Virus record (IMG/VR): IMGVR_UViG_3300042691_007652
Location: 1-25,108 of that record
DNA length: 25,108 nt
Source: a virus
Direction: 5' to 3' (one strand)
Below are positions 1-6,757 of the stretch, in pieces. The notes beneath the pieces were generated by a model. The model was not told where the DNA came from. It did no database searches and saw only the letters and a list, made by a program, of their open reading frames with translations. The stretch's first letter is position 1. Each line of letters opens with the position of its first letter. The position numbers and the translations under genes are program-made.

Positions 1-1514
1 GAAGCAGTGGTTTGAGTGGTACCAATGGTAGTAGTGGTACCAACGGTAGTAGCGGTACAAGAGGTAGTAGCGGCACAGGCGGAAGTAGTGGTAGCAGCGG
101 TTTGAGTGGTACCAATGGTAGTAGCGGCACAAATGGAAGCAGCGGTACAAGAGGAAGTAGTGGTACCAGTGGTAGCAGTGGAAGTAGTGGTTTGAGTGGT
201 ACGAATGGTAGTAGCGGTACCAATGGTAGTAGCGGCACAGGCGGATCAATTGGTACAAGTGGCAGCAGTGGACCAAGTGGTAGCAGCGGATCAAATGGTA
301 GCAATGGCACTAATGGCAGCAGCGGTACAAGAGGAAGTAGTGGTACCAGTGGTAGCAGTGGAAGTAGTGGTTTGAGTGGCACAAATGGCAGTAGTGGTAC
401 TAGTGGAAGTAGCGGTAGTAGTGGAAGCAGCGGCACAAGTGGTTCAACTTCAACATCAGGAACAAGTAGCACATTAGGCAGCAGTGGTAGTAGTGGAAGT
501 AGCGGTACAAGTGGAGCTATTACAACATCAGGAACAAGTAGCACATTAGGCAGCAGTGGTAGTAGTGGAAGTAGCGGCACAAGTGGTTCAACTTCAACAT
601 CAGGAAGAAGTAGCACATTAGGTAGTAGTGGTAGTAGTGGAAGTAGCGGCACAAGTGGTTCAACTTCAACATCAGGAACAAGTAGCACATTAGGTAGCAG
701 TGGTAGTAGTGGAAGTAGCGGCACAAGTGGAGCTATTACAACATCAGGAAGAAGTAGCACATTGGGTAGTAGTGGCAGTGGAGGTAGTAGTGGTACAAGT
801 GGATCTGTCACGACCTCTGGTACTAGTGCTCCAAGTGGTACTAGTGGAATTAGTGGTGGTAGTTTTGCAGCGGCTGATAGGGTTGTTTATGTATCATCTA
901 TATCTCCATCATATTTGATTAAAGATAGTACATTCTTGTATCACGATACCACAAATAGTAGATTAGGCATAGGTGTGTCTCCACTTACAGGTTTACATGT
1001 GGTTGGTGCAAATAATACCAAAGACGCCATCGTTTATGGTAATTTGTTTATTAGCACTACAAGTGCGTACAATACATCTGATCTCGGCGGATCACTTAGT
1101 TTTGGTGGTTATTATAATTCTCTAAGCGCAACTACTGCATGGGCATCTATAGCTGGAAGAAAAGAAACAACTGCGGATCCTTCATATGGCGGTTATATTT
1201 CATTTTCTACTAGAACTAATTTAAATGATTCTTCGATGCCTGAAAGAATGAGAATTGATTCTACTGGATATGTTGGAATTGGCGGTGTACCAACTACCAA
1301 TGGTAGACTTTATATTGCTGGTCCCGGATCCAGTACTAACTTTTTAGAACTTGCAACTTGTTATGGATTTAAGACTTCCAGTTCAACAGGTAGAACTTTA
1401 GCAGGTTATATTAGAATTAATATAAATTCATCTGTGACGGATGGGTCAAATCCGTTCGTCAATAACGGTGGTATAGGTGGTACTAACAATTATTATATAC
1501 CAGTATATACTTAA
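1..1514 (+). CDS. Tail fibre protein with collagen-like Gly-X-Y repeats (5' partial)
   Basis: The reading frame is open to the left edge: the codons before the TTG at 12 already encode Ser-Ser-Gly, so that TTG is an internal Leu and the true start lies outside the window. About the first 280 visible residues are Gly-X-Y triplets built from Ser, Thr and Asn with almost no Pro. The last ~220 residues are a non-repetitive fibre domain with two strand motifs of the kind common in phage fibres: RLGIGVSPLTGLHV near codon 315 and ERMRIDSTGYVGIG near codon 415. No peptidase S74 chaperone is visible; the protein ends in YYIPVYT. The likely role is a trimeric distal fibre or adhesin that binds the host. 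A glycosyltransferase two genes downstream may act on the Ser/Thr-rich shaft (inference). Fibre identity is fairly sure; receptor and exact fibre type are unknown. Confidence 0.8.
   Translation, partial: SSGLSGTNGSSGTNGSSGTRGSSGTGGSSGSSGLSGTNGSSGTNGSSGTRGSSGTSGSSGSSGLSGTNGSSGTNGSSGTGGSIGTSGSSGPSGSSGSNGSNGTNGSSGTRGSSGTSGSSGSSGLSGTNGSSGTSGSSGSSGSSGTSGSTSTSGTSSTLGSSGSSGSSGTSGAITTSGTSSTLGSSGSSGSSGTSGSTSTSGRSSTLGSSGSSGSSGTSGSTSTSGTSSTLGSSGSSGSSGTSGAITTSGRSSTLGSSGSGGSSGTSGSVTTSGTSAPSGTSGISGGSFAAADRVVYVSSISPSYLIKDSTFLYHDTTNSRLGIGVSPLTGLHVVGANNTKDAIVYGNLFISTTSAYNTSDLGGSLSFGGYYNSLSATTAWASIAGRKETTADPSYGGYISFSTRTNLNDSSMPERMRIDSTGYVGIGGVPTTNGRLYIAGPGSSTNFLELATCYGFKTSSSTGRTLAGYIRININSSVTDGSNPFVNNGGIGGTNNYYIPVYT
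12..443 (+). repeat. 90-bp (30-residue) higher-order repeat in the fibre shaft
   Basis: The TTG Leu codon that opens each unit falls at 12, 102, 192 and 372, an exact 90-bp spacing with one degenerate unit around 282. Each unit is ten Gly-X-Y triplets of the type LSG-TNG-SSG-TNG-SSG-TRG. Stretches are identical at DNA level (compare about 150-200 with about 330-380), which favours recombination and unit-number variation. Ten Asn-Gly-Ser/Thr sequons lie in this part. Confidence 0.85.
444..803 (+). repeat. 72-bp (24-residue) tandem repeat in the fibre shaft, five full units
   Basis: Units begin at 444, 516, 588, 660 and 732, with a decayed sixth from 804. The core is STLG followed by SSG-SSG-SSG-TSG and then a variable STSTSG or AITTSG block with Thr or Arg next. 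Units alternate between the two variable blocks, so they look like duplicated and shuffled modules. The DNA is nearly identical between units. Confidence 0.88.
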
Positions 1515-1536
1515 TTCTGATATATATTAGTATTAT

Positions 1537-1812
1537 ATGAGTGACTTTAATATAGTAATTACGAGATGCACATTTACGGCTGGTTTAGACGGAAATTTTC
1601 CCAGAAAAATAATAGGATTTACTGTACAAAGTACAGATGCGTCGAAACAAATTTATCATGAAACTGTATTGCAGCAAGATCAATTTGTGGGCAAAACTGA
1701 CGAAGAATGTGTAGAAGTTGCTTTTAGCATTTTAAGCGGTTCAATTGCTGAGTCGGCGAATCAAGTAAAAGATTCTCCTTCAGTTGTTGGTAATTTTTAT
1801 ATACCAGGTTGA
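1537..1812 (+). CDS. Hypothetical 91-aa protein downstream of fibre
   Basis: I do not recognise this family. It is an acidic 91-residue protein with alternating polar and hydrophobic residues (beta-like), no signal peptide, no membrane segment, and a C-terminus ending in NFYIPG. It starts 22 bases after the fibre stop, and its TGA overlaps the TTG start of the glycosyltransferase by four bases (TTGA), so it is probably cotranslated with that gene. The leader is A/T-rich with no Shine-Dalgarno. Position directly behind a fibre gene is typical of small fibre-assembly chaperones or fibre-tip proteins, but nothing in the sequence proves that role. Confidence 0.7.
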   Translation: MSDFNIVITRCTFTAGLDGNFPRKIIGFTVQSTDASKQIYHETVLQQDQFVGKTDEECVEVAFSILSGSIAESANQVKDSPSVVGNFYIPG

Positions 1813-2831
1813 AAACTATAACACTTAGCTCAAACTACAATTTTGAATCTGGTTATGGCATTTTACTTCATACTCTTTTAGAAGGGTTGTCAAAATGTTC
1901 TTTAAATGTTGTACCCAGAACATATACTACTGTTTCTAAATCTTATTTAGCATATTTTGATAATAAATCATTCTATCCGAATGATTTGGATTTGTCACTG
2001 TTGCCTATTGTCAACAGTTTTGATTCGGGTGCTAATAATCCATTTGTTTATTTATCGTTTGATCGACCACGTATATTGTATACAATGTGGGAAAGTACCA
2101 GAGTAAATGATCTTCTTATAGAAATATTAAACAAATTTAAGTGTGTTGTAGTTCCAAACGAGTATAATAAATTGAATTTTATTAATCAGGGTCTAAACAC
2201 ACGAATAGAAGTATTGCCGCTTTTTTGTGACACTGACTTTTATCATTATAAACCGTTTGTGTTAAAAGATAAATTTGTGTTTGGCATTTCAAACGAAGAC
2301 CCTCGTAAAAATTTAGATAAAGTTACTAAGAGTTTTTTGAAAGCTTTTAAAAACACAACTGATGTAGAGTTGCGAGTAAAAACAAATAGTTCTGTTAATC
2401 AGTATACAAGTAACAAAATTGTTTATAACTCTACTAAATTTTCCCGTGTAGATCTTCGTGATTGGTATCATAATTTAGATGTTTATGTAAGTGGCGCTAC
2501 ATGTGAGGGATGGGGTATGATGCAACAAGAAAGTTTGTGTTGTGGTAGGCCGGTAATATACACGCATTATGGTGGTCTATCAGAGTTTATATCATCTGAT
2601 ATTGGATATCAAGTAAAATATGAAGAAGTTTACAGTACTGAAGCTTGGGGTAATTATGCTGGAAAGTGGTCTGAATATAACGAGAATGACATGATTGATA
2701 AAATGTTACATTGTTATAATAATAGAGAAGAAGTATATAGTAAAGGTAGATTATCCGCAGAGAAAGCTGGGAAATATTCAAAAGACAGATTTATAAATAA
2801 TTTAATGGTTATTATAAATGACTATATATAA
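1809..2831 (+). CDS. GT-B fold glycosyltransferase (group 1 / GT4-like)
   Basis: A 340-residue protein that should transfer a sugar from an activated donor to an acceptor in the cytoplasm of the infected cell. The C-terminal Rossmann half carries the group 1 signature EX7E (Glu233 in EGWGMMQQES to Glu241), followed by CGRPVI and a GGLSEF segment. A donor-binding-type SNEDPRKNLD lies at 161-170. The N-terminal half has the acceptor-side GYG loop (residues 15-17) and a YTMWES segment. The chosen TTG start at 1809 overlaps the upstream stop and gives a full N-terminal strand, MKTITLSS. Neighbours are the fibre and two orphans, so a fibre Ser/Thr or Asn acceptor is plausible; DNA or cell-surface glycan are alternatives. 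Family is sure, acceptor is not. Confidence 0.85.
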   Translation: MKTITLSSNYNFESGYGILLHTLLEGLSKCSLNVVPRTYTTVSKSYLAYFDNKSFYPNDLDLSLLPIVNSFDSGANNPFVYLSFDRPRILYTMWESTRVNDLLIEILNKFKCVVVPNEYNKLNFINQGLNTRIEVLPLFCDTDFYHYKPFVLKDKFVFGISNEDPRKNLDKVTKSFLKAFKNTTDVELRVKTNSSVNQYTSNKIVYNSTKFSRVDLRDWYHNLDVYVSGATCEGWGMMQQESLCCGRPVIYTHYGGLSEFISSDIGYQVKYEEVYSTEAWGNYAGKWSEYNENDMIDKMLHCYNNREEVYSKGRLSAEKAGKYSKDRFINNLMVIINDYI

Positions 2832-2838
2832 CTAAATT

Positions 2839-3039
2839 ATGAACAACTTAATAAATCTCCAAAAACCGCTTTACGAATATACAGATCTTGAATTAAAAGC
2901 TATAGCATTTGACGAAAGTCAATTAATCAGAGTACATGAAAGAAACGTAAATCTTATATTGTCTGAATTAGAAAGACGCAATGCGTCGAAGGTTGTTACA
3001 ACTATGGGGACTGATAAGTTGAATCAAATCGTAAAATAA
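2839..3039 (+). CDS. Hypothetical 66-aa protein
   Basis: A short, mostly helical, charged protein (LELKAIAFDESQLIRVHERN, then LILSELERRNASK) that begins 7 bases after the glycosyltransferase stop with an ATG and ends before a 149-base non-coding region. No known domain is visible. Its codon composition and tight spacing match its neighbours, so it is probably real and the last gene of the fibre-glycosyltransferase transcript. Function unknown. Confidence 0.6.
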   Translation: MNNLINLQKPLYEYTDLELKAIAFDESQLIRVHERNVNLILSELERRNASKVVTTMGTDKLNQIVK

Positions 3040-3054
3040 AATAACTGAATTATC

Positions 3055-3083
3055 TTGACCTTGATCAATATAGAAAGTATAAG
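3055..3083 (+). promoter_or_regulatory. Candidate sigma70-type promoter
   Basis: TTGACC at 3055-3060, a 17-base spacer and TATAAG at 3078-3083. It lies in a non-coding stretch and would start a transcript near 3090 with a ~100-base leader before the HAD/nucleotidyltransferase gene. Confidence 0.55.
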
Positions 3084-3089
3084 TAAAGC

Positions 3090-3188
3090 AAGCGCTTTAT
3101 TAAATTAATGATTAATCGCTTATTAAATATAAAATGCTTATATAAAGTTATTAATTAAAGTGCTTGATAATGCTTATATTTATTATAA
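3090..3188 (+). promoter_or_regulatory. AT-rich leader with repeated GCTT elements
   Basis: The non-coding leader holds five GCTT cores at 3094, 3118, 3136, 3162 and 3172. An exact 11-base direct repeat, AATGCTTATAT, lies at 3133-3143 and 3169-3179. A short hairpin AAAGC/GCTTT brackets the first core. This may be a protein-binding array or simply AT-rich drift; no Shine-Dalgarno precedes the ATG at 3189. Confidence 0.35.
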
Positions 3189-4358
3189 ATGATTACTAAT
3201 AAATACAAAATATACGTTGATATGGATGGAGTGCTTACCGATTGGGAAGATCAGTTTAAGCGCTATAGCGGTGGTATACCTGTAAATGTATATGATAACT
3301 TATATGGCAAAGCTAAGCAATATCAATTAGTAAATCAAAATAGCCCAACATATTATGCTAATATGCATTGGATGAAAGATGGCAAATTGCTTTATAATTT
3401 TATTAAAGAATTTCCACACGTAGAAATATTAAGTCATGCGCCCGATAAAAAAGCATTTATTGGAAAAATGCAATGGTTAAAAAATAATCAAGTGACTTTT
3501 AAAGCTAATCTGGTGCCTCATAGAGAAGATAAATCAAAATTTGCAAATAGTGATAGTGTTCTTATTGATGATAGAGAAGATGTAGTAAATGACTTTATAC
3601 AAGCTGGTGGTAAAGCAATATTACATAAAGATAGTATAAGCACAATAAATCAACTAAAAGAAATGTTGGGTATGAAAGAAAGTCATAGAATTTATAATAG
3701 TGTGTTGAATCCAAACATTTGGGAAACAGATAATAATATAAAGACTGATGTGCTTAATTCTCTTTTGAAAATTGCAAATACTTTCTACAAAAGCACTGAA
3801 TTAAATGTGCCATTAGAAGACGTTTATTTTCTTGGCAGTACCGCTGGTTATAATTGGACTCCTACAAGCGATATTGATCTTCATTTAGTGGTAGATTTTT
3901 CTAAAATAGGCGATAATGAAGAACTTGTCAAACAATATGTCGATGGATTAAAGTCCAAATGGAATCAATCGCATGATATTAAGATAGGAAATCATCCTGT
4001 TGAAGTTTATATACAAGATAAAAAAGAAGTTAATAAAAGTCAAGCTGTATATAGTTTGATGAAAAATCATTGGGTAAAAAAGCCAAAACATGAAGACGTA
4101 AAGATTGATAAAGACGCAATCAAAAAGAAGTATTATGAATATACAAAATACATAGATACAGCTATTTCCGAAGCTGATTTGGATAAAATTAAAAGACTAA
4201 TTAAACGTCTTTATGAGATGAGACAAGCTGGATTGGATGCATCTGGAGAATACAGTACTGAAAATTTAGTATTCAAATTATTGCGGTCAACTGGATATAT
4301 TAATAAACTACGTGATTCAGCTGATAAAATAACAGACAAAGATTTGAGTAAAATATAA
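3189..4358 (+). CDS. HAD-family nucleotidase fused to a Pol-beta-type nucleotidyltransferase
   Basis: Two enzymes in one 389-residue chain. Residues 1-160 are a HAD phosphatase of the 5'(3')-deoxyribonucleotidase type: motif I DMDGVLTDW (Asp11, Asp13), motif II LSHA (81-84) and motif IV LIDDRE (Asp127, Asp128). Residues ~170-300 are a nucleotidyltransferase with GSTAGYNW and the metal-binding SDIDLH (Gly216-Ser217, Asp228, Asp230), and a likely third carboxylate in VEVYIQ (Glu272). The C-terminal ~90 residues are charged and helical. Both active sites look intact. The nucleotidase half would dephosphorylate (deoxy)nucleotides; the transferase half would move an NMP to an unknown acceptor. The linkage suggests linked chemistry, for example removal and addition on a nucleotide or RNA end (inference). 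Leader carries a candidate promoter and repeated GCTT elements. Confidence 0.85.
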   Translation: MITNKYKIYVDMDGVLTDWEDQFKRYSGGIPVNVYDNLYGKAKQYQLVNQNSPTYYANMHWMKDGKLLYNFIKEFPHVEILSHAPDKKAFIGKMQWLKNNQVTFKANLVPHREDKSKFANSDSVLIDDREDVVNDFIQAGGKAILHKDSISTINQLKEMLGMKESHRIYNSVLNPNIWETDNNIKTDVLNSLLKIANTFYKSTELNVPLEDVYFLGSTAGYNWTPTSDIDLHLVVDFSKIGDNEELVKQYVDGLKSKWNQSHDIKIGNHPVEVYIQDKKEVNKSQAVYSLMKNHWVKKPKHEDVKIDKDAIKKKYYEYTKYIDTAISEADLDKIKRLIKRLYEMRQAGLDASGEYSTENLVFKLLRSTGYINKLRDSADKITDKDLSKI

Positions 4359-4386
4359 AAAACTTTGTACAAAATCAATTTTTGTA

Positions 4387-4399
4387 ATATTTATATCTA
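4387..4399 (+). promoter_or_regulatory. Repeated AT-rich leader box before tail tube gene
   Basis: The 13 bases ATATTTATATCTA recur exactly at 17101-17113 before the 719-aa gene. The core TATTTATA also occurs at 6965, 6971 and 9438 before the tape-measure and 874-aa genes. It may be a late-promoter element; AT-rich background makes chance occurrence possible. Confidence 0.3.
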
Positions 4400-4419
4400 G
4401 AACATAATAAAGTAAAAAT

Positions 4420-4911
4420 ATGGCAGAACTACTTAATCCAAACGAAATCTTTGCTACAGCTTTCGAACCAAAGGTAAAAAACAGATTCATCTTGTACGTA
4501 GATGGTATTCCATCTTTCATCATCAAGAAAACTGATCGACCAAAAGTAAGTCAAGCAGCTAAAGAATTGGATCACATCAACATCAAGACTTTCTATAAAG
4601 GAAAGAGCGTGTGGCAAACAATAACGATGGAACTTTATGATCCAATCGTACCATCCGGCGCTCAAGCAGTAATGGAATGGGTACGTTTGCATCACGAATC
4701 TGTTACTGGTCGTGATGGTTATCAAGACTTCTATAAGAAAGATTTGACCGTTAATGTTCTCGGTCCAGTAGGTGATAAAGTAGAAGAATGGAGTCTACGT
4801 GGATGCTTTATTACTGAAGCTAGCTTCGGTGACATGGATTGGAGCAACGATGGTGAAGCACTAACCATTAGTTTGACAATCCAACCAGATTATTGTATTC
4901 TCCAATATTAA
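4420..4911 (+). CDS. 19: Tail tube protein (T4 gp19-like)
   Basis: A 163-residue protein, the usual length for T4 gp19 relatives, which stack as hexameric rings to form the inner tail tube inside the contractile sheath. Recognisable features are the N-terminal MAELLNPNEIFATAFEPK, the strand pair RFILYVDGIPSFIIKKTDRP, LYDPIVPSGAQAVMEWVR in the middle and the C-terminal LTISLTIQPDYCILQY characteristic of these tube proteins. Arg is mostly CGT here, in contrast to AGA in the baseplate genes, as expected for a highly made protein. The gene stands alone in its transcript segment, with an AT-rich leader and a strong intrinsic terminator right after it, matching the need for many copies. Confidence 0.9.
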   Translation: MAELLNPNEIFATAFEPKVKNRFILYVDGIPSFIIKKTDRPKVSQAAKELDHINIKTFYKGKSVWQTITMELYDPIVPSGAQAVMEWVRLHHESVTGRDGYQDFYKKDLTVNVLGPVGDKVEEWSLRGCFITEASFGDMDWSNDGEALTISLTIQPDYCILQY

Positions 4912-4924
4912 TTTTATTACATCA

Positions 4925-4957
4925 AAAAGAACCCCAGCAGAAACGCTGGGGTTTTTC
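4925..4957 (+). terminator. Intrinsic terminator after tail tube gene
   Basis: Perfect 9-bp stem AACCCCAGC / GCTGGGGTT (4930-4938 with 4945-4953), six-base loop AGAAAC, then a run of T to 4956, preceded by A's. Confidence 0.92.
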
Positions 4958-4970
4958 TATTTATTACTAT

Positions 4971-5888
4971 ATGGATCTAGGCAAGAAAATATTCGTAATT
5001 TACCCAGGCAGATTTCATCCTTTTCATAAAGGTCATAAAGGTGTATATAACTACTTAAGTACCAAATATGGCGGTAATGATGTTTATATAACAACTACAG
5101 ATGTTGTTGAACTACCTAAATCTCCATTTACTTTTGATGAAAAAGTTAAAATGATGACACTAACTGGTGTTCCTCTTAACAAAATTATAAAAGTAAAAAA
5201 TAATTATAACCTACAAAGTTTAGTTAATCAAATCCCGATTGACATCAACAGAGACAGTGTTATATTTGCAGTTAGTGAAAAAGACATGGCCGAAGATCCT
5301 AGATTTAGTAAGTTCACTAAAAAAGACGGTTCTCCTGCTTATTTACAGCCAATTCCAAAAAGACTGGATAAGTTACAACCAGCAATTACTCATGGTTATA
5401 TAGATACAGTACCAACAACTGATTTTACTGTATTAGGCGCACCTGCTAGAAGTGCAAGTCAGTTAAGAGCACAATATGCTAATTTAACTCCTCAACAAAG
5501 AAAAGAATTTATCAAAGATTTATTCGGTAAATATGATCCAACTGTATATAACATAATGAACAATAAATTGATTAGTCCCACTCCTGCTGCTGGTTTAACA
5601 GAAAAGCAAAAGAAGCTATTAAAGAAACTGATTGTTGGAGTATTAAAAGAAGATGAAGCTAAAATCAAAAACATGAAGAAGTTGGCTGACATGGCTTTAT
5701 TTAAACAAAGACAGGCTGAAGAAGATGATGCCAATGAAAAGTTAAAATCTGCTGAAGCTCAACAAGATGCAGCCTCATCGGATGAAGATAAGAAAAAAGC
5801 CGATGACTCTGTAAAAAAAGCTAAAGACATGGTAAAACGTGCTAATCTTATGACACAGGCCGCAAAACATCAAGTACAATCGACTTAA
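4971..5888 (+). CDS. NMNAT/cytidylyltransferase-like nucleotidyltransferase with charged C-terminal tail
   Basis: The start is the ATG at 4971; a longer in-frame reading from 4893 would run through the tail-tube end and the terminator hairpin. The 305-residue protein opens with IFVIYPGRFHPFHKGH (residues 7-22), the nucleotide-binding (H/T)xGH motif of the NMN/pantetheine/cytidylyl-transferase superfamily. SASQLR at 161-166 stands where ISxTxxR usually lies. Substrate could be NMN (NAD synthesis, as in some large phages) or another phosphorylated compound; sequence alone does not decide. From about residue 205 follows a Lys/Glu/Ala-rich, probably coiled-coil extension of 100 residues unlike a free metabolic enzyme. 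It sits between tail tube and baseplate genes, so it may be virion-associated (inference). Confidence 0.75.
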   Translation: MDLGKKIFVIYPGRFHPFHKGHKGVYNYLSTKYGGNDVYITTTDVVELPKSPFTFDEKVKMMTLTGVPLNKIIKVKNNYNLQSLVNQIPIDINRDSVIFAVSEKDMAEDPRFSKFTKKDGSPAYLQPIPKRLDKLQPAITHGYIDTVPTTDFTVLGAPARSASQLRAQYANLTPQQRKEFIKDLFGKYDPTVYNIMNNKLISPTPAAGLTEKQKKLLKKLIVGVLKEDEAKIKNMKKLADMALFKQRQAEEDDANEKLKSAEAQQDAASSDEDKKKADDSVKKAKDMVKRANLMTQAAKHQVQST

Positions 5889-5937
5889 ATATAATTACTA
5901 AAAAGTTATATAAAGTTCTATATATTGTTATAAAGTT

Positions 5938-6750
5938 ATGAGTGACGAAATTATAATTACACGAAATTCTGTACCAAAAGATACACAACCAACTGCCTAT
6001 CCATCTGAACGAATTGACTTGCCTAGTAAAGGATACTTTTATTCAGATAGCGATCCACTAAGTTTGGGGTACGTGGACATGAAGATGATGACTGCTAAAG
6101 AAGAAGATATTCTAACCAGTCAAAATTTAATTAAGAAGGGTGTTGTATTAGACAAGTTACTCGAAAGTTTGATCATAACTCCAAATGTAAATGTAGATAA
6201 CCTTTTGTTGTGTGATAAAAATGCTTTGTTTGTTGCGGCGAGACGATTGGCTTATGGAGACAATTATGGTCCCGTACAAATTAGATGTCAGAAGTGTTAT
6301 GAAGAATCTAAACAAGTTGTTAATTTGGGAGATCTAAATGAAAAACCATATAACTTTGATAAAGTACAAAAAGGCAGTAACCAATTTGAATTTCAGTTGC
6401 CATATTCTAAAAAAACAGTTGTATTTAAATTATTGAACTCAAAAGATGAAACCGATATTGATGGTGAGTTAAAAGCAACTGCAAAGTTTGTAAAATCTGG
6501 TGGTAGCACTGAAATTACTACACGATTGAAGAAAATGATAGTAGCTATTGATGGAAAAGCTGATAGAGCTACAGTCAATAAATTTGTTGACAATGAATTG
6601 TTATCTAAAGATAGCATGGCATTGCGATCTTATGTTCGTGAGATAACTCCAGAATTAGACATGACTTTCAACTTTAACTGCCCAAATTGCAGCAATGGAG
6701 AAAGGATGGATGTACCTATGACGGTACAGTTTTTTTGGCCTGAGTCCTGA
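5938..6750 (+). CDS. 26: gp26-like baseplate hub / tail assembly protein
   Basis: A 270-residue protein like the gp26 baseplate-hub subunits of T4-like phages (T4 gp26 itself is about 208). Seen: IDLPSKGYFY (26-35), the conserved MTAKEEDILTSQNLIKKGVV (51-70), LDKLLESLI, and two CxxC knuckles, Cys117/Cys120 and Cys248/Cys251, that probably bind one zinc. It ends in MTVQFFWPES at a TGA, just after a run of seven T. Position directly before the gp51-like gene and the tape measure is that of the tail assembly chaperone pair in most long-tailed phages. A +1 (or -2) slip on the T run would fuse it to the downstream gp51-like frame (see that entry). The leader has two GTTATAAAG-like repeats and no Shine-Dalgarno. 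Confidence 0.8.
   Translation: MSDEIIITRNSVPKDTQPTAYPSERIDLPSKGYFYSDSDPLSLGYVDMKMMTAKEEDILTSQNLIKKGVVLDKLLESLIITPNVNVDNLLLCDKNALFVAARRLAYGDNYGPVQIRCQKCYEESKQVVNLGDLNEKPYNFDKVQKGSNQFEFQLPYSKKTVVFKLLNSKDETDIDGELKATAKFVKSGGSTEITTRLKKMIVAIDGKADRATVNKFVDNELLSKDSMALRSYVREITPELDMTFNFNCPNCSNGERMDVPMTVQFFWPES
6727..6739 (+). promoter_or_regulatory. Candidate programmed ribosomal frameshift site (seven T)
   Basis: CAG TTT TTT TGG in the gp26 frame. A Phe-tRNA on TTT can re-pair after a +1 or -2 slip because all positions are T. The shifted frame reads FFGLSPEYRLHLHEQIF without interruption into the gp51-like protein. The frame behind the slip is closed upstream by a TGA at 6719-6721, and has no ATG before the conserved residues. 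Confidence 0.55.
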
Positions 6751-6757
6751 GTATAGA

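Noticed and set aside
12-443. CRISPR-like array from regular repeats
   Set aside because: The repeats are in-frame Gly-X-Y codons without unique spacers.
520-726. Minus-strand 68-aa open frame with Cys/Tyr/His repeats
   Set aside because: It is the reverse reading of the 72-bp fibre repeats and has no independent support.
700-918. Plus-strand 72-aa Val-rich frame inside the fibre gene
   Set aside because: Out-of-frame reading of the repetitive Ser/Gly codons.
4368-4386. TACAAAA/TTTTGTA hairpin before the tail tube gene as a terminator
   Set aside because: Only A/T pairs and no following T-tract beyond the stem; too weak to call.
4429-4725. Minus-strand 98-aa open frame opposite the tail tube gene
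   Set aside because: Fully inside a clear gp19-like gene; composition is that of an antisense shadow.
4893-4970. Longer N-terminus for the NMNAT-like gene
   Set aside because: Would read through the tail-tube end and terminator stem; the family motif begins just after the ATG at 4971.
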